A stretch of 33,151 nt of DNA, taken from assembly GCA_019720975.1 (NCBI GenBank), contig JAGVSJ010000018.1, positions 1 through 33,151 of the forward strand, written 5' to 3'. The position numbers were made by a program, and so were the translations under genes. Positions 6,893-14,215 of the stretch are shown one piece after another. Positions within the stretch are counted from its first letter, which is position 1; the number at the start of each line of letters is the position of its first letter. A model generated the notes under the pieces. It did no database searches, was not told the DNA's origin, and saw only the letters and a list, made by a program, of their open reading frames with translations. This stretch comes from Candidatus Sysuiplasma superficiale (GTDB lineage: Archaea > Thermoplasmatota > Thermoplasmata > Sysuiplasmatales > Sysuiplasmataceae).

Positions 6893-7366
6893 ATGGTTGA
6901 CAGATTGAATGTACTGGTCGATGCTGGAAAGGCAACACCCGGCCCGCCGCTTGGCCCGGCGCTAGGCCCGCTTGGTGTCAATGTCGTGAAGATCGTGGCG
7001 GAGATAAATGAAAAGACAAAACAGTTCAGCGGCATGAAGGTTCCGGTAACAATTGAGATAGCGGCCGACAGGAGCTTCCAGGTGCAGGTGGGAACGCCGC
7101 CAACCACTGCACTGATACTGAAGGAGATCGGGGCTGAAAAGGGATCGGGGAGCCAGAAAGCAACAAAGATAGGCAACCTCACGATTGCCCAGGTGCTTAA
7201 GATCGCAGAGATGAAGAAGGATTCATCCCTCGGGGCAAGTGTCAGATCCAGGGTAAAGGAGGTTGTTGGCACGTGTGTGTCGATGGGGGTCACAGTGGAA
7301 GGGAAGGAACCGAAGGAGATAATATCCGAGATAAACTCAGGCTCCTGGGACTCCAGCCTCTCCTGA
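6893..7366 (+). CDS. rpl11: 50S ribosomal protein L11
   Basis: This 157-residue protein binds the GTPase-associated region of 23S rRNA at the base of the stalk and contacts elongation factors. It is recognised by the proline/glycine-rich AGKATPGPPLGPALGPLGVN near the N-terminus, the PVTIEIAADRSFQVQVGTPPTTALI segment, and the C-terminal RNA-binding domain around IAEMKKD and VGTCVSMGVTVEGKEPKEI. The length is normal for archaeal L11. The ATG follows GGAGAGGT. It directly follows spt5, as in many archaea, but is separated from rpl1 by about 1.1 kb containing a PH-like gene, a small frame and possible decayed sequence. Confidence 0.96.
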   Translation: MVDRLNVLVDAGKATPGPPLGPALGPLGVNVVKIVAEINEKTKQFSGMKVPVTIEIAADRSFQVQVGTPPTTALILKEIGAEKGSGSQKATKIGNLTIAQVLKIAEMKKDSSLGASVRSRVKEVVGTCVSMGVTVEGKEPKEIISEINSGSWDSSLS

Positions 7367-7652
7367 CAGTTCGATGATTCTTTCAGCCGTCATCGGGCGA
7401 TAAATCCAGTCAAAGTGAAGAACCCACCCGATGAGACGGAGCGGCATGCGGGTTGGCAATCTAGACAGTGCAGAGTCGACGCTGTACATGGGTTCGTGCT
7501 TTATGGAAGGATGACTGTTTTGTAAAGAATCGCGCATTCCGTGAAGGACCATGTCTTGCAGGAGTTTGACAAAGGCAAAATCTTGGCGGATCATACTGCA
7601 GACCATACTCATCATACTGTTTAGCTACAGCCTTTGAGTACCCCGTAATCAA
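7337..7652 (-). pseudogene. Possible decayed methyltransferase gene (antisense, after rpl11)
   Basis: No clean gene fills this gap. On the minus strand one frame, starting near 7652, has AVAKQYDEYGLQYD, which resembles the N-terminus of small SAM-dependent methyltransferases. A different frame ends in WIYRPMTAERIIELSGEAGV, which resembles their C-terminal helix. The two pieces are out of frame, the stretch between is too short for a complete enzyme, and the 3' end overlaps the rpl11 end. A remnant is the best explanation I have, but chance open frames are quite possible. Confidence 0.22.
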
Positions 7653-7679
7653 AGCTTTTAGGCGCAGGAATTAAATGAA

Positions 7680-8183
7680 ATGCCAGCGATCAGCATAAAT
7701 GAAAAAGGAGGACTGATAGAGTTCAAGGGCAAGAAAGACAGGGAAATCTCGAGAAGCAGCTTCATTGAAAGGTACTCGGGAAAGAATGTGCGGCTGTATG
7801 ATGCTTTGTGGATTTTTTCAGAGGAAATCAGAGAAATGACAAAATGGGAGTGGCTGGAGGCGCATACCAGTCAGCCCATAGGGAAGCCCCTTCACAAACA
7901 CAGGGGAATGATTGCTGTTGAAAGTGACCGTCTTGTCTTTTATGATGAAGACACTGACGATGAGTTCAGCATCATGCTTGATTCCATTCAGGATTTGACT
8001 GTAGGTTATGACGATGTATTCAGAAGGTTCCAGGAATCCAGAGGATGGATTCCGCCCCTTCATTTCAATTTTGATGGCAGGCGAATCTACATATTTACCA
8101 AGGCCCCGGACGCACTGATCTATGCCGGAAATAACGAATCCTTTCTGAATGCACTCGAAATTAAACAGGGAAGTATCCGCTGA
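7680..8183 (+). CDS. Conserved-looking hypothetical protein with PH/GRAM-like segment
   Basis: I do not recognise a named family for this 167-residue protein. The middle and C-terminal part (about residues 80-155) has alternating strands ending in a helix: HRGMIAVESDRLVFYDED, FSIMLDSIQDLTVGYDDVF, RRIYIFTKAPDALIYAG and ESFLNALEIK. This arrangement resembles bacterial PH-like or GRAM-like beta barrels. The N-terminal part is helical with charged residues (LWIFSEEIREMTKWEWLEA). No signal peptide or membrane segment is seen. The ATG lies about 20 bases after an AGCTTTTAG TATA-like element, so it is probably leaderless. It interrupts the usual L11-L1 neighbourhood. Confidence 0.6.
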   Translation: MPAISINEKGGLIEFKGKKDREISRSSFIERYSGKNVRLYDALWIFSEEIREMTKWEWLEAHTSQPIGKPLHKHRGMIAVESDRLVFYDEDTDDEFSIMLDSIQDLTVGYDDVFRRFQESRGWIPPLHFNFDGRRIYIFTKAPDALIYAGNNESFLNALEIKQGSIR

Positions 8184-8210
8184 GCTGCTCTTCAAGGAAG
8201 CAGGAGGGCT

Positions 8211-8330
8211 GTGAAGGGCAATTATCCTCGGCAGCTTTACGAACTGAATAGGGAGTTTCTGGACAGAGTTAGGAAGAAGGACTTTGACTGCAGAATGCAG
8301 GAGTGGCAGAATCCGGGAATGAAAAACTGA
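8211..8330 (+). CDS. Small ORF, 39 residues
   Basis: A GTG start is preceded by a strong CAGGAGGG ribosome binding site at five-base spacing, 27 bases after the PH-like gene, suggesting translational coupling. The product begins MKGNYPRQLYELNREFLD and ends WQNPGMKN. It is highly charged, probably helical, with one cysteine and no membrane segment. I know no family for it. It could be a real microprotein or the remnant of a longer gene; the good ribosome binding site is the main support. Confidence 0.45.
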   Translation: MKGNYPRQLYELNREFLDRVRKKDFDCRMQEWQNPGMKN

Positions 8331-8375
8331 TTTCAGAAACGGCACGAGTCCTTGCGCCAACGCGAACGAAGAAGC

Positions 8376-8388
8376 AAAAGTTTAAATC
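8376..8388 (+). promoter_or_regulatory. TATA box of the rpl1-rpl10-rpl12 operon
   Basis: AAAAGTTTAAATC is a strong archaeal TATA box. Initiation about 25 bases downstream would fall near 8408-8413, so the transcript would start right at the leader hairpin. Confidence 0.6.
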
Positions 8389-8412
8389 CATTGAACCATA
8401 ACATCCGGATTG

Positions 8413-8450
8413 CTGTAGGAGAACCGATGGTTCGTCGTACTACAGAGGTG
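8413..8450 (+). promoter_or_regulatory. Structured rpl1 leader overlapping its ribosome binding site
   Basis: CTGTAG (8413-8418) pairs with CTACAG (8440-8445), and GAACC (8421-8425) with GGTTC (8429-8433) around a GAT loop. This leaves an asymmetric internal loop, GA opposite GTCGTA. The last stem base is the first base of the GAGGTG ribosome binding site. Two short helices around an asymmetric loop resemble known L1 mRNA target sites, and archaeal L1 operons are known to be autoregulated. Application here is inference. Confidence 0.5.
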
Positions 8451-8457
8451 TATTTGT

Positions 8458-9096
8458 TTGGCAAACCAGGAAACGATTGAAGCTGTCAGAAAGGCACTTT
8501 CTCTTGCGCCTGAGAGGAAATTTGAGGAAAGTGTTGAGGTCGCAATTAACCTGAAGGACGTCGATCTCACAGTGCCGAAGAACAGGATACAGGAAGACAT
8601 CATCCTTCCCAGCGGCAGAGGGAAGCCAGTCAGGGTTTGCCTGTTCGGCGGCGCTGAGATGGCGCTCAAGGCAAAAAATGTTGCAGATCTCATAATTTCT
8701 CCTGAAGACTTCGGCAAGTACATGGATGATAAAAAGGTTGCAAAGAAGCTTGCAAGGGAATATGACTATTTTGTTGCCGAGGCACCGTTGATGGCCACGA
8801 TAGGTAAGAGGATGGGAGTTGTACTTGGTCCGAGGGGCAAGATACCCAAACCTCTTCAGCCCGGATCAGATCCTGGACCGGTGATAAACACACTGAAGAG
8901 AACGGCAACTGTCCGCTCCAGGGAGAAGAGGACTTTTCAGACACCTGTGGGAACACGCAAGATGAAACCGGAGGAGATTGCTGAAAATGTTGATGCTGTT
9001 CTGAACAGGGTTATAGGAAAGCTGGAGAAAGGAAGACTGAATGTGGACTCTGCCTATGTGAAAACGACGATGGGTCCGGCAGTGAGGATCATATAG
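8458..9096 (+). CDS. rpl1: 50S ribosomal protein L1
   Basis: This 212-residue protein binds 23S rRNA at the L1 stalk, helps release E-site tRNA, and in characterised archaea represses its own mRNA. Family features include the ETIEAVRKALSLAPERKFEESVEV start, VCLFGGAEMALKAK and the hallmark MGVVLGPRGKIPKPLQPG in domain II. The C-terminus VDSAYVKTTMGPAVRI is typical. The TTG start follows GAGGTG at suitable spacing. It is first in a three-gene stalk operon and its stop is followed almost at once by the rpl10 ribosome binding site. The leader hairpin at 8413-8445 may be the autoregulation site. Confidence 0.96.
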   Translation: MANQETIEAVRKALSLAPERKFEESVEVAINLKDVDLTVPKNRIQEDIILPSGRGKPVRVCLFGGAEMALKAKNVADLIISPEDFGKYMDDKKVAKKLAREYDYFVAEAPLMATIGKRMGVVLGPRGKIPKPLQPGSDPGPVINTLKRTATVRSREKRTFQTPVGTRKMKPEEIAENVDAVLNRVIGKLEKGRLNVDSAYVKTTMGPAVRII

Positions 9097-9105
9097 GTGA
9101 ATTCA

Positions 9106-9960
9106 ATGGCGCATACCAGGGAATGGAAAGAAAAAAATCTTGCGATGCTATCAAGCACAATCAGGAATTCTCCTGTCGTGGGCATTGCGAGCATAAGGGG
9201 TCTTCCGGCATCACAGTTCCAGCAGATACGCAAGAAGCTTTACGGCGTTGCTGAAATACATGTCTCAAGAGGGACGCTGCTCAAAAGGGCGATTGAGCTC
9301 GCTTCCGGCGACAGAAACGGGCTGAAAGCGCTTGAGGACGAGATATCAAATGACCAGACGGCAATAATATCTTCGAAGGAGAATCCCTTCAAACTGTTCC
9401 GCACGCTTGAGAAGAACAAGACACCGCTTGCGGCGAAGGGCGGCGAGATTGCGCCCGCCGACATAGAGGTAAAGGCGGGAGAGACTTCATTCAAACCCGG
9501 ACCTGTTGTCGGTGAACTGCAGAGGGCAGGAATCCCCGCGGCCATAGAGAGCGGAAAGGTCGTAATAAAGAAGGACAAACTGCTCGTCAAAGCAGGTGAT
9601 CCCATACCGCCGGCGATTGCGTCTGCACTCACAAAGCTCGAGATCTATCCGCTTGTCGCCGGCCTGGATGTCAAGGCCCTGTTCGAGGGCGGACTGATTT
9701 TCAGGAAGGATGTTCTCAAGGTCGACGATCAGCGCACCATCCAGGACATTGCATCAGCATCATCAAAGGCGTTTGCTGTTGCACTGAAGGCCAGATACTT
9801 CACTGACACGACAGTCAGATTCCTCCTGTCTGATGCGCACACCAAGGCAGTCGGTCTCAGCATCAGTGCCGGTATACCTACAAAGGAAACCGTCAGGCTT
9901 CTGATATCCAGGGCGGCATCGGAAGCTGCTGCCCTGAATGACAGGACTAAAAACGCATAA
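9106..9960 (+). CDS. rpl10: 50S ribosomal protein L10 (P0)
   Basis: This 284-residue protein anchors L12 dimers to the ribosome stalk base. It begins MAHTREWKEKNLAMLSSTIR and has the conserved rRNA-binding region with IRGLPASQFQQIRKKLYG and HVSRGTLLKRAIE. An insertion domain around PADIEVKAGETSFKPGPVVGEL and C-terminal helices for L12 binding follow. The acidic P-protein tail is short here and ends LNDRTKNA. I chose the ATG at 9106 because AGGTGA lies six bases upstream. A GTG at 9097 would add MNS but sits inside the ribosome binding site. It overlaps functionally with rpl1 and rpl12 in one operon. Confidence 0.94.
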   Translation: MAHTREWKEKNLAMLSSTIRNSPVVGIASIRGLPASQFQQIRKKLYGVAEIHVSRGTLLKRAIELASGDRNGLKALEDEISNDQTAIISSKENPFKLFRTLEKNKTPLAAKGGEIAPADIEVKAGETSFKPGPVVGELQRAGIPAAIESGKVVIKKDKLLVKAGDPIPPAIASALTKLEIYPLVAGLDVKALFEGGLIFRKDVLKVDDQRTIQDIASASSKAFAVALKARYFTDTTVRFLLSDAHTKAVGLSISAGIPTKETVRLLISRAASEAAALNDRTKNA

Positions 9961-9994
9961 GTAAATGAAGGATTGATTAAGGAGAAGGATTGGA

Positions 9995-10303
9995 ATGGAA
10001 TACATATACGGTGCTCTGCTTCTGCACAGTGCTGGAAAGGAGATAAACGAGGAAAGTGTTTCGAACGTGATCAAGGCGGCAGGCGTTGAGCCGGATCCCG
10101 CAAGGGTGAAGGCACTGACAGCCTCTCTAAGCGGCATAAACATAGATGAGGCTATCGCCAGTGCAGCTGTCGTCTCGGCCCCGGCAACCCAGCAGAGTCA
10201 GACGGTCCAGGAAAAGAAGGAAGAGAAGAAGAAAGAGGAAAAGAAGGAAGAGGCGGTCTCGGAAGAAGAGGCGGCAGCCGGTCTCGGCGCGCTGTTCGGC
10301 TGA
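9995..10303 (+). CDS. rpl12: 50S ribosomal protein L12 (P1/P2 type)
   Basis: This 102-residue archaeal/eukaryotic-type acidic stalk protein forms dimers on L10 and recruits translational GTPases. The N-terminal dimerisation domain begins [21 protein letters not shown] hinge rich in Ala, Lys and Glu (about residues 65-90) leads to the hydrophobic C-terminal GLGALFG, the conserved factor-binding tail. The repetitive lysine/glutamate coding stretch at about 10210-10260 is compositional, not a separate repeat element. The ATG follows an AAGGAGAAGG region. It is the last gene of the rpl1 operon. Confidence 0.96.
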   Translation: MEYIYGALLLHSAGKEINEESVSNVIKAAGVEPDPARVKALTASLSGINIDEAIASAAVVSAPATQQSQTVQEKKEEKKKEEKKEEAVSEEEAAAGLGALFG

Positions 10304-10585
10304 AGGCAAAGATACACCAGGCCCTCATTCCCCGGCGCTGTTCAGCACTGGCTTTGTCACTGCGAGCCTGTGAATTTCCTGCTTCAGATTGCAGTGTGAC
10401 AGCGTCAGTGGACTGCATCATGCAGGCTGTGGAGTCCAGCCCATTGTCTATGCCTGGCGCAGTCCAGCCTTTCCTGCTTTCCCTGACGATACCTCGCAGC
10501 GCTCCGAATGAGCCTGATGAGGCCATAACGCATTTCCCGCGGGACGAAAATTCCTCTTCCCTGTCAGAATGCTGAACGATTCGTG
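10304..10585. other. Gap between rpl12 and gar1
   Basis: About 280 bases without a convincing gene. A TGATGA-like element near 10515 and a CTGA near 10573 are spaced too far apart and lack partners for a C/D guide RNA. The stretch has normal GC content and no T-run. Confidence 0.3.
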
Positions 10586-10588
10586 GAA

Positions 10589-10602
10589 AAGTTTAAATAA
10601 TT
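10589..10602 (+). promoter_or_regulatory. TATA box of the gar1-tfb operon
   Basis: AAGTTTAAATAATT is a strong TATA element. Initiation near 10625 would leave a short leader containing the GGTGA ribosome binding site of gar1. Confidence 0.6.
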
Positions 10603-10639
10603 TGCGTATAGTGGACTGATTTATACTTTTGGTGAACAG

Positions 10640-10918
10640 ATGCGCCTACTCGGTTCGGCAAAATGCTACTCGTCAGCAAACCGTATCGTTGTGGACGGTG
10701 TGTTTGCACCTGAGGAAAAGCAGAAGGTGTTCGACCGCAAGGGCAGGGAGATTGGCACTGTCAAGGACATATTCGGCAACGTGGAGAGACCCTTCATTTC
10801 GGTCAACACGCTGAAGAATTTGGGGAGAGGAAATCTGAACGGCCTGGAGCTGTATGTTGAGGAAAGGGAGACCGATGGCAAGAGCAAAGGAGACAAGAGA
10901 GGGAGCAGAAGAGGTTGA
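10640..10918 (+). CDS. gar1: H/ACA RNP protein Gar1
   Basis: This 92-residue protein is the Gar1 subunit of the archaeal H/ACA pseudouridylation particle, which also contains Cbf5, Nop10 and L7Ae. The beta-barrel core is recognised by [21 protein letters not shown], the signature Gar1 segment. The C-terminus is a lysine/arginine-rich tail ([12 protein letters not shown]) of the kind often found on RNA-binding proteins. The ATG is preceded by GGTGA at five-base spacing. It overlaps the start of tfb by 44 bases in another frame, implying tight coupling; gar1-tfb adjacency is common in archaea. Confidence 0.93.
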   Translation: MRLLGSAKCYSSANRIVVDGVFAPEEKQKVFDRKGREIGTVKDIFGNVERPFISVNTLKNLGRGNLNGLELYVEERETDGKSKGDKRGSRRG

Positions 10919-11816
10919 AAGATGCCCGGAGTGCGGAAGCACTCACCTGGTCAGGGACTATGAGAGAGGAGAACTCACCTGTGAGGAATGCGGGCTCGTT
11001 ATTGATGACCAGCTGATAGATCAGGGACCCGAATGGAGGGCGTTCGACGTTGAACAGGGGGAGAAGAGGGCACGCACCGGTGCGCCTATGACATACACAA
11101 TACATGACAAGGGTCTTTCCACCGAAATCTCCTGGAAGAACAAGGACAGCTACGGAAAGAGCATCCCGACAAGGAACAGGGCGCAACTTTACCGTCTGCG
11201 CAAATGGCAGAGAAGGATAAGGGTAAGCAACGCAACTGAACGCAATCTCGCATTTGCCCTTGGCGAACTTGACCGGATGGCCTCAGCCATGGGACTTCCC
11301 AGGAACGTGAGGGAGACTGCTGCAATGATTTACAGGAAGGCAGTAAACAACAACCTCATACGCGGCAGAAGCATTGAGGGTGTTGTGGCTGCGTCACTCT
11401 ATGCGGCGTGCAGGCAGTGCAATGTTCCGCGTACGCTTGACGAGGTGGCTGGCTCCAGCCGCGTTGGCAGGAAGGAGATTGGCAGGACATACAGGTTCAT
11501 GACCAGGGAACTCAAACTCAAACTCATGCCCACCAAACCGCAGGATTACGTATCGAGGTTCTGCAGCGAACTCAAACTCAGCGGGGATGTGCAGACAAAG
11601 GCGACTGAGATATTGAAAGAGGCAAGCAAGAGGGAGCTCACTTCAGGCAGGGGACCGACGGGCGTGGCAGCCGCTGCGATATACATATCGTCGATAACAG
11701 CAAACGAGAGAAGGACACAGCGCGAGGTTGCAAACGTTGCGGGTGTTACAGAAGTCACAATAAGAAACAGGTACAAGGAACTCACAGAGAAGCTTGGCAT
11801 AGAAGTCGAGCTATGA
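10875..11816 (+). CDS. tfb: Transcription initiation factor TFB
   Basis: This protein of about 313 residues is the archaeal TFIIB homologue that bridges TBP-bound promoters and RNA polymerase. The N-terminal zinc ribbon has CPECG at about residues 17-21 and CEECG about 15 residues later. The B-reader region [17 protein letters not shown] follows, and two cyclin-fold repeats cover roughly 120-310. The final repeat ends in a helix-turn-helix, [24 protein letters not shown], which contacts the BRE. ATG 10875, after AAAGGGAG, gives the usual N-terminus; the longer frame from 10854 has only a TTG and no support. It is cotranscribed with gar1 and convergent with endA. Confidence 0.95.
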   Translation: MARAKETREGAEEVERCPECGSTHLVRDYERGELTCEECGLVIDDQLIDQGPEWRAFDVEQGEKRARTGAPMTYTIHDKGLSTEISWKNKDSYGKSIPTRNRAQLYRLRKWQRRIRVSNATERNLAFALGELDRMASAMGLPRNVRETAAMIYRKAVNNNLIRGRSIEGVVAASLYAACRQCNVPRTLDEVAGSSRVGRKEIGRTYRFMTRELKLKLMPTKPQDYVSRFCSELKLSGDVQTKATEILKEASKRELTSGRGPTGVAAAAIYISSITANERRTQREVANVAGVTEVTIRNRYKELTEKLGIEVEL

Positions 11817-11824
11817 CGGCTGCG

Positions 11825-12886
11825 TCACAGAATGTATCTCCGCAATCCTATGTAATCAACGCCGTCACCACGCACCAGCGCAAAGAGTATCTCCTTACGG
11901 ACGCCATGCGCGAGTCTCACGCTGCCTGATATCTCGGGCCATGTTGAAACATAACCCGACGGAAGCGCGCGGACAAGATACCTCGCATGCGCCTTCTCAG
12001 GATCGTCATCATATGCCCTGAAATGAGAGCCGTACTTGAAACCTGTCTTCACTATGAATCCCCTTTCCTTGAGATCTTCATAGACGGCCATCTTCTCCTG
12101 AAAGGACTGATCGATTCTCGAACAAAGCTCGATTACGGAATTCAGCGGCACGCTCCGTCCTGTTTTTGCGCTTGTGAGCCTCAATGACTTCTTGCCCATT
12201 AGATGGACTGCTTCAATGAGAGACAGCTGGAGACCGCTTCCCAGTCTGTTTCCGTAGAAACCTGTCTGCCTCAATTTATCTGCCTGTTCGCTGTCTGGAA
12301 CAACCACCCTGTCCGAAAGAAGTATACCGCTGTACTGCCCGGAGAGGTGTTCCCTCGACCTTGATTCAGGCTCTTCAAGCTTCACCCTGTAATGCGTTAT
12401 ATCTCCTTCTTCATCGACAACTGAAAGAACAAGATGTTTGCCGGTTCCCTCGACGCCCCTGCCGGCGGACAGAAGTGCGGATGCGTCGAACAGTTCCCTT
12501 TCCGAAAGTGCAATGACATAGGAGTCTGGAGAGGAGTTCTTCGGCGTATCGCCCCTCCTGTAAAGAGTGAAGTCCATACCGCTGTCGTCATCAGCAAGAT
12601 TGACCACCACTCCGCTTCTTCTCATTTCACTGTAGACGATGTATCTGACCTCAAAATTCCTGATTCTGCGCGATGCGTATGTGATGAGGTCGCCAAATGT
12701 CATCTCGCTTCCGGCCTGAGTGGTTATGGAGAGCCTTTCACTCTCGAAGAGATAGAGTGCTTCAAGGAGATTGAGCTTCAGCGACCCGCCGCTCTGTGGC
12801 TCGCCGTAGCATCCCTTATTGTGTATCCTGCTCGCCTCAGCCTCGTCGTTGACGAGCGCACTGTCCTTCCTGAAAATGGCGGCCAT
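11825..12886 (-). CDS. endA: tRNA-splicing endonuclease, alpha2 type
   Basis: This 353-residue enzyme cuts both ends of archaeal tRNA introns at bulge-helix-bulge structures. It consists of two related halves. The N-terminal half (about 20-170) keeps the GCYG..L.L.LLEALYL framework but lacks the catalytic triad. The C-terminal half repeats GFYGNRLGSGLQLSLIEA and carries the apparent catalytic residues Tyr292 (FRAY), His300 (KAH) and Lys331 (GVRK), spaced as in known EndA. This is the fused alpha2 architecture of several euryarchaea, which usually prefers canonical BHB sites. The same window holds intron-bearing tRNA-Lys and tRNA-Asn. It is divergent from the gene at 12971, sharing a TATA-rich gap, and is probably nearly leaderless. 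Confidence 0.92.
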   Translation of the reverse strand: MAAIFRKDSALVNDEAEASRIHNKGCYGEPQSGGSLKLNLLEALYLFESERLSITTQAGSEMTFGDLITYASRRIRNFEVRYIVYSEMRRSGVVVNLADDDSGMDFTLYRRGDTPKNSSPDSYVIALSERELFDASALLSAGRGVEGTGKHLVLSVVDEEGDITHYRVKLEEPESRSREHLSGQYSGILLSDRVVVPDSEQADKLRQTGFYGNRLGSGLQLSLIEAVHLMGKKSLRLTSAKTGRSVPLNSVIELCSRIDQSFQEKMAVYEDLKERGFIVKTGFKYGSHFRAYDDDPEKAHARYLVRALPSGYVSTWPEISGSVRLAHGVRKEILFALVRGDGVDYIGLRRYIL

Positions 12887-12907
12887 ATCGAATGCATACT
12901 GATGCCG

Positions 12908-12922
12908 GTGATAAATATACTT
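12908..12922. promoter_or_regulatory. Shared TATA region between endA and the coiled-coil gene
   Basis: GATAAATATACTTA reads as a TATA-like element on either strand (TAAATATAC on plus, AGTATATTTATC on minus) and sits at promoter distance from both divergent starts. Confidence 0.45.
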
Positions 12923-12970
12923 ACTTCACAGGTGAAAATAAATTAAGTAGTGGAGTGCATACAGTGTATC

Positions 12971-13255
12971 ATGGCCGAGGACAGGACCGACAGTGCACTG
13001 AAATTGCTGAAGAAAGGTGTGGAAAAGACACAGCGGCAGCTGAAAAGGAGTGTTGAGGAGCTGGAAAGGCTGTCTGACAGATCCGTCAAGCTGCTCGGCG
13101 AGACAAAGCCCATAGCTTCCGATCTGCTGAATCTTGCCGATGCGATAGCAAAGGACATTGAGAAGACGGCGCCTGTTCTTGCAAAGGACATCATCGACGT
13201 TGAGAAAAAGTTCGTTGCAGGTGCCAAACAGAAGATGAGAAGGAAAAAACAGTAG
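12971..13255 (+). CDS. Small helical coiled-coil protein
   Basis: This 94-residue protein (MAEDRTDSALKLLKKG start) is almost entirely helical. Residues 8-45 have heptad-like leucines (LKLLKKGVEKTQRQLKRSVEELERLSDR), and a second helix spans about 55-85 (LLNLADAIAKDIEKTAPVLAKDI). The tail is basic (AKQKMRRKKQ). No membrane segment or known motif is seen. A GTG at 12950 would add seven residues including two cysteines and sits near the expected transcription start, so a leaderless longer form is possible. It precedes the RAM-domain gene by about 20 bases and is probably cotranscribed. The function is unknown. Confidence 0.6.
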   Translation: MAEDRTDSALKLLKKGVEKTQRQLKRSVEELERLSDRSVKLLGETKPIASDLLNLADAIAKDIEKTAPVLAKDIIDVEKKFVAGAKQKMRRKKQ

Positions 13256-13275
13256 AGATCAGGGACGGTGATTTA

Positions 13276-13614
13276 TTGCCCGAACATGTCGAAAAAAGTG
13301 ATCTGGAGCATGTAATGAGCTCCTATTACGGGAACGACACTGTGACAGCCATAGTGCAGCTCAAGGTTGACACGAAGGAGGCGGACTCCATTGCCATTGC
13401 GGTTGCAAAACATGAAGCGATATTTGATGTCTTCATGGTCACTGGAGACGCTGACATAGTTGTGAAGGCCAAATTTCCAAACTACTCCTACGTGAAAAAA
13501 TTCCTCGTTGACACACTTGGCTCCATAAAGGGGGTCAAGGAACTCAAGACAATGATGGTCGTTACCGCATTTAAGGAAAATGGAAAGATGGAAGACATAG
13601 GCGTCATCAGGTGA
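13276..13614 (+). CDS. Stand-alone Lrp/AsnC effector (RAM) domain protein
   Basis: This 112-residue protein matches the C-terminal ligand-binding RAM domain of Lrp/AsnC regulators without the N-terminal helix-turn-helix. The core reads VTAIVQLKVDTKEADSIAIAVA, then VFMVTGDADIVVKAKFPNYSYVKKFL and VKELKTMMVVTAFKENGK: the beta-alpha-beta-beta-alpha-beta pattern with the VTGDADIVV signature. Such proteins usually form oligomers and bind amino acids, and may modulate full-length Lrp partners. The start is TTG, with GGTGA about five bases upstream. It probably shares a transcript with the coiled-coil gene. Confidence 0.85.
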   Translation: MPEHVEKSDLEHVMSSYYGNDTVTAIVQLKVDTKEADSIAIAVAKHEAIFDVFMVTGDADIVVKAKFPNYSYVKKFLVDTLGSIKGVKELKTMMVVTAFKENGKMEDIGVIR

Positions 13615-13643
13615 GACCTGCGGAAGCGGCGTCATATGAACTG

Positions 13644-13652
13644 TTTTATATA
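13644..13652 (+). promoter_or_regulatory. TATA box upstream of the UPF0147 gene
   Basis: TTTTATATAG is a strong TATA element. It lies about 110 bases from the start codon, implying a leader of about 85 bases. Confidence 0.5.
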
Positions 13653-13760
13653 GTCACCAGTTAAGGGAGCGGCCAGGTACAGCAGAAAGCTATAATACAG
13701 AGTGAAACTACAATAGCTAAAGACAGTACGGGAAATGATAGAATGGCAGGTGAACTGATT

Positions 13761-14015
13761 ATGTCGAACGAAGAAAAGATGAAACAGATTATTGATGTAT
13801 TGAATCAGCTTGCGGAGGACACATCAGTTCCCAGGAACATCAGGAAGGGAGCTACGGATGCCATTAACAAACTGATGTCGAAGAACGAGGCGCTGGATGT
13901 CAGATCTGCAAGCGCCAACATCATACTGGATGAACTTGCAAACGACCCCAACATACCTCTTCACGGCAGAACGATAATCTGGAATATAATGAGCCAGCTT
14001 GAGACCCTCAAATAG
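13761..14015 (+). CDS. UPF0147 family protein
   Basis: This 84-residue small helical protein belongs to an archaeal family of unknown function. The recognisable features are the NQLAEDTSVPRNIRKGATDAINKL helix pair and its internal echo DELANDPNIPLHGRTIIWNI, giving two related helical hairpins. I chose the ATG at 13761 because AGGTGA lies seven bases before it; the upstream ATG at 13743 would add six residues. A tRNA-Gly follows 15 bases downstream. No role can be read from sequence. Confidence 0.88.
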   Translation: MSNEEKMKQIIDVLNQLAEDTSVPRNIRKGATDAINKLMSKNEALDVRSASANIILDELANDPNIPLHGRTIIWNIMSQLETLK

Positions 14016-14030
14016 ACAGGCGGCAGATCA

Positions 14031-14101
14031 GCGGCTGTAGTCTAGTGGTAGGACTGAAGCTTCCCAAGCTTCAAACTCGGGTTCGAATCCCGGCAGCCGC
14101 A
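14031..14101 (+). tRNA. tRNA-Gly (anticodon CCC)
   Basis: The acceptor stem is GCGGCTG/CAGCCGC with discriminator A. The anticodon stem GAAGC/GCTTC encloses TTCCCAA, and the T arm is CTCGGGTTCGAATCCCGG-like and complete. There is no intron. An accessory islet follows immediately on its 3' side, as at many integration sites. Confidence 0.93.
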
Positions 14102-14104
14102 CAT
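14091..14104 (+). repeat. tRNA-Gly 3' end, possible attachment half-site
   Basis: CGGCAGCCGCACAT at the tRNA end recurs with one mismatch at 15897-15910. Together they could bound a former integrated element of about 1.8 kb. Confidence 0.3.
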
Positions 14105-14215
14105 TGTCCATATTGGCCTGAGATTCGAACCTAAAGTGAACGGAAAGTCTAGGACCCCTTTCGCAATGTCTAAAATCGGGAGTCACACACCCTACCAGAG
14201 AAATGCGACGCATTT

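Noticed and set aside
10210-10260. Simple AAG/GAG-rich repeat
   Set aside because: It encodes the normal charged hinge of L12.
10508-10576. Possible C/D box guide RNA after rpl12
   Set aside because: The C-like box is CTGATGA rather than RTGATGA, there are no internal D'/C' boxes, and the spacing is too long.
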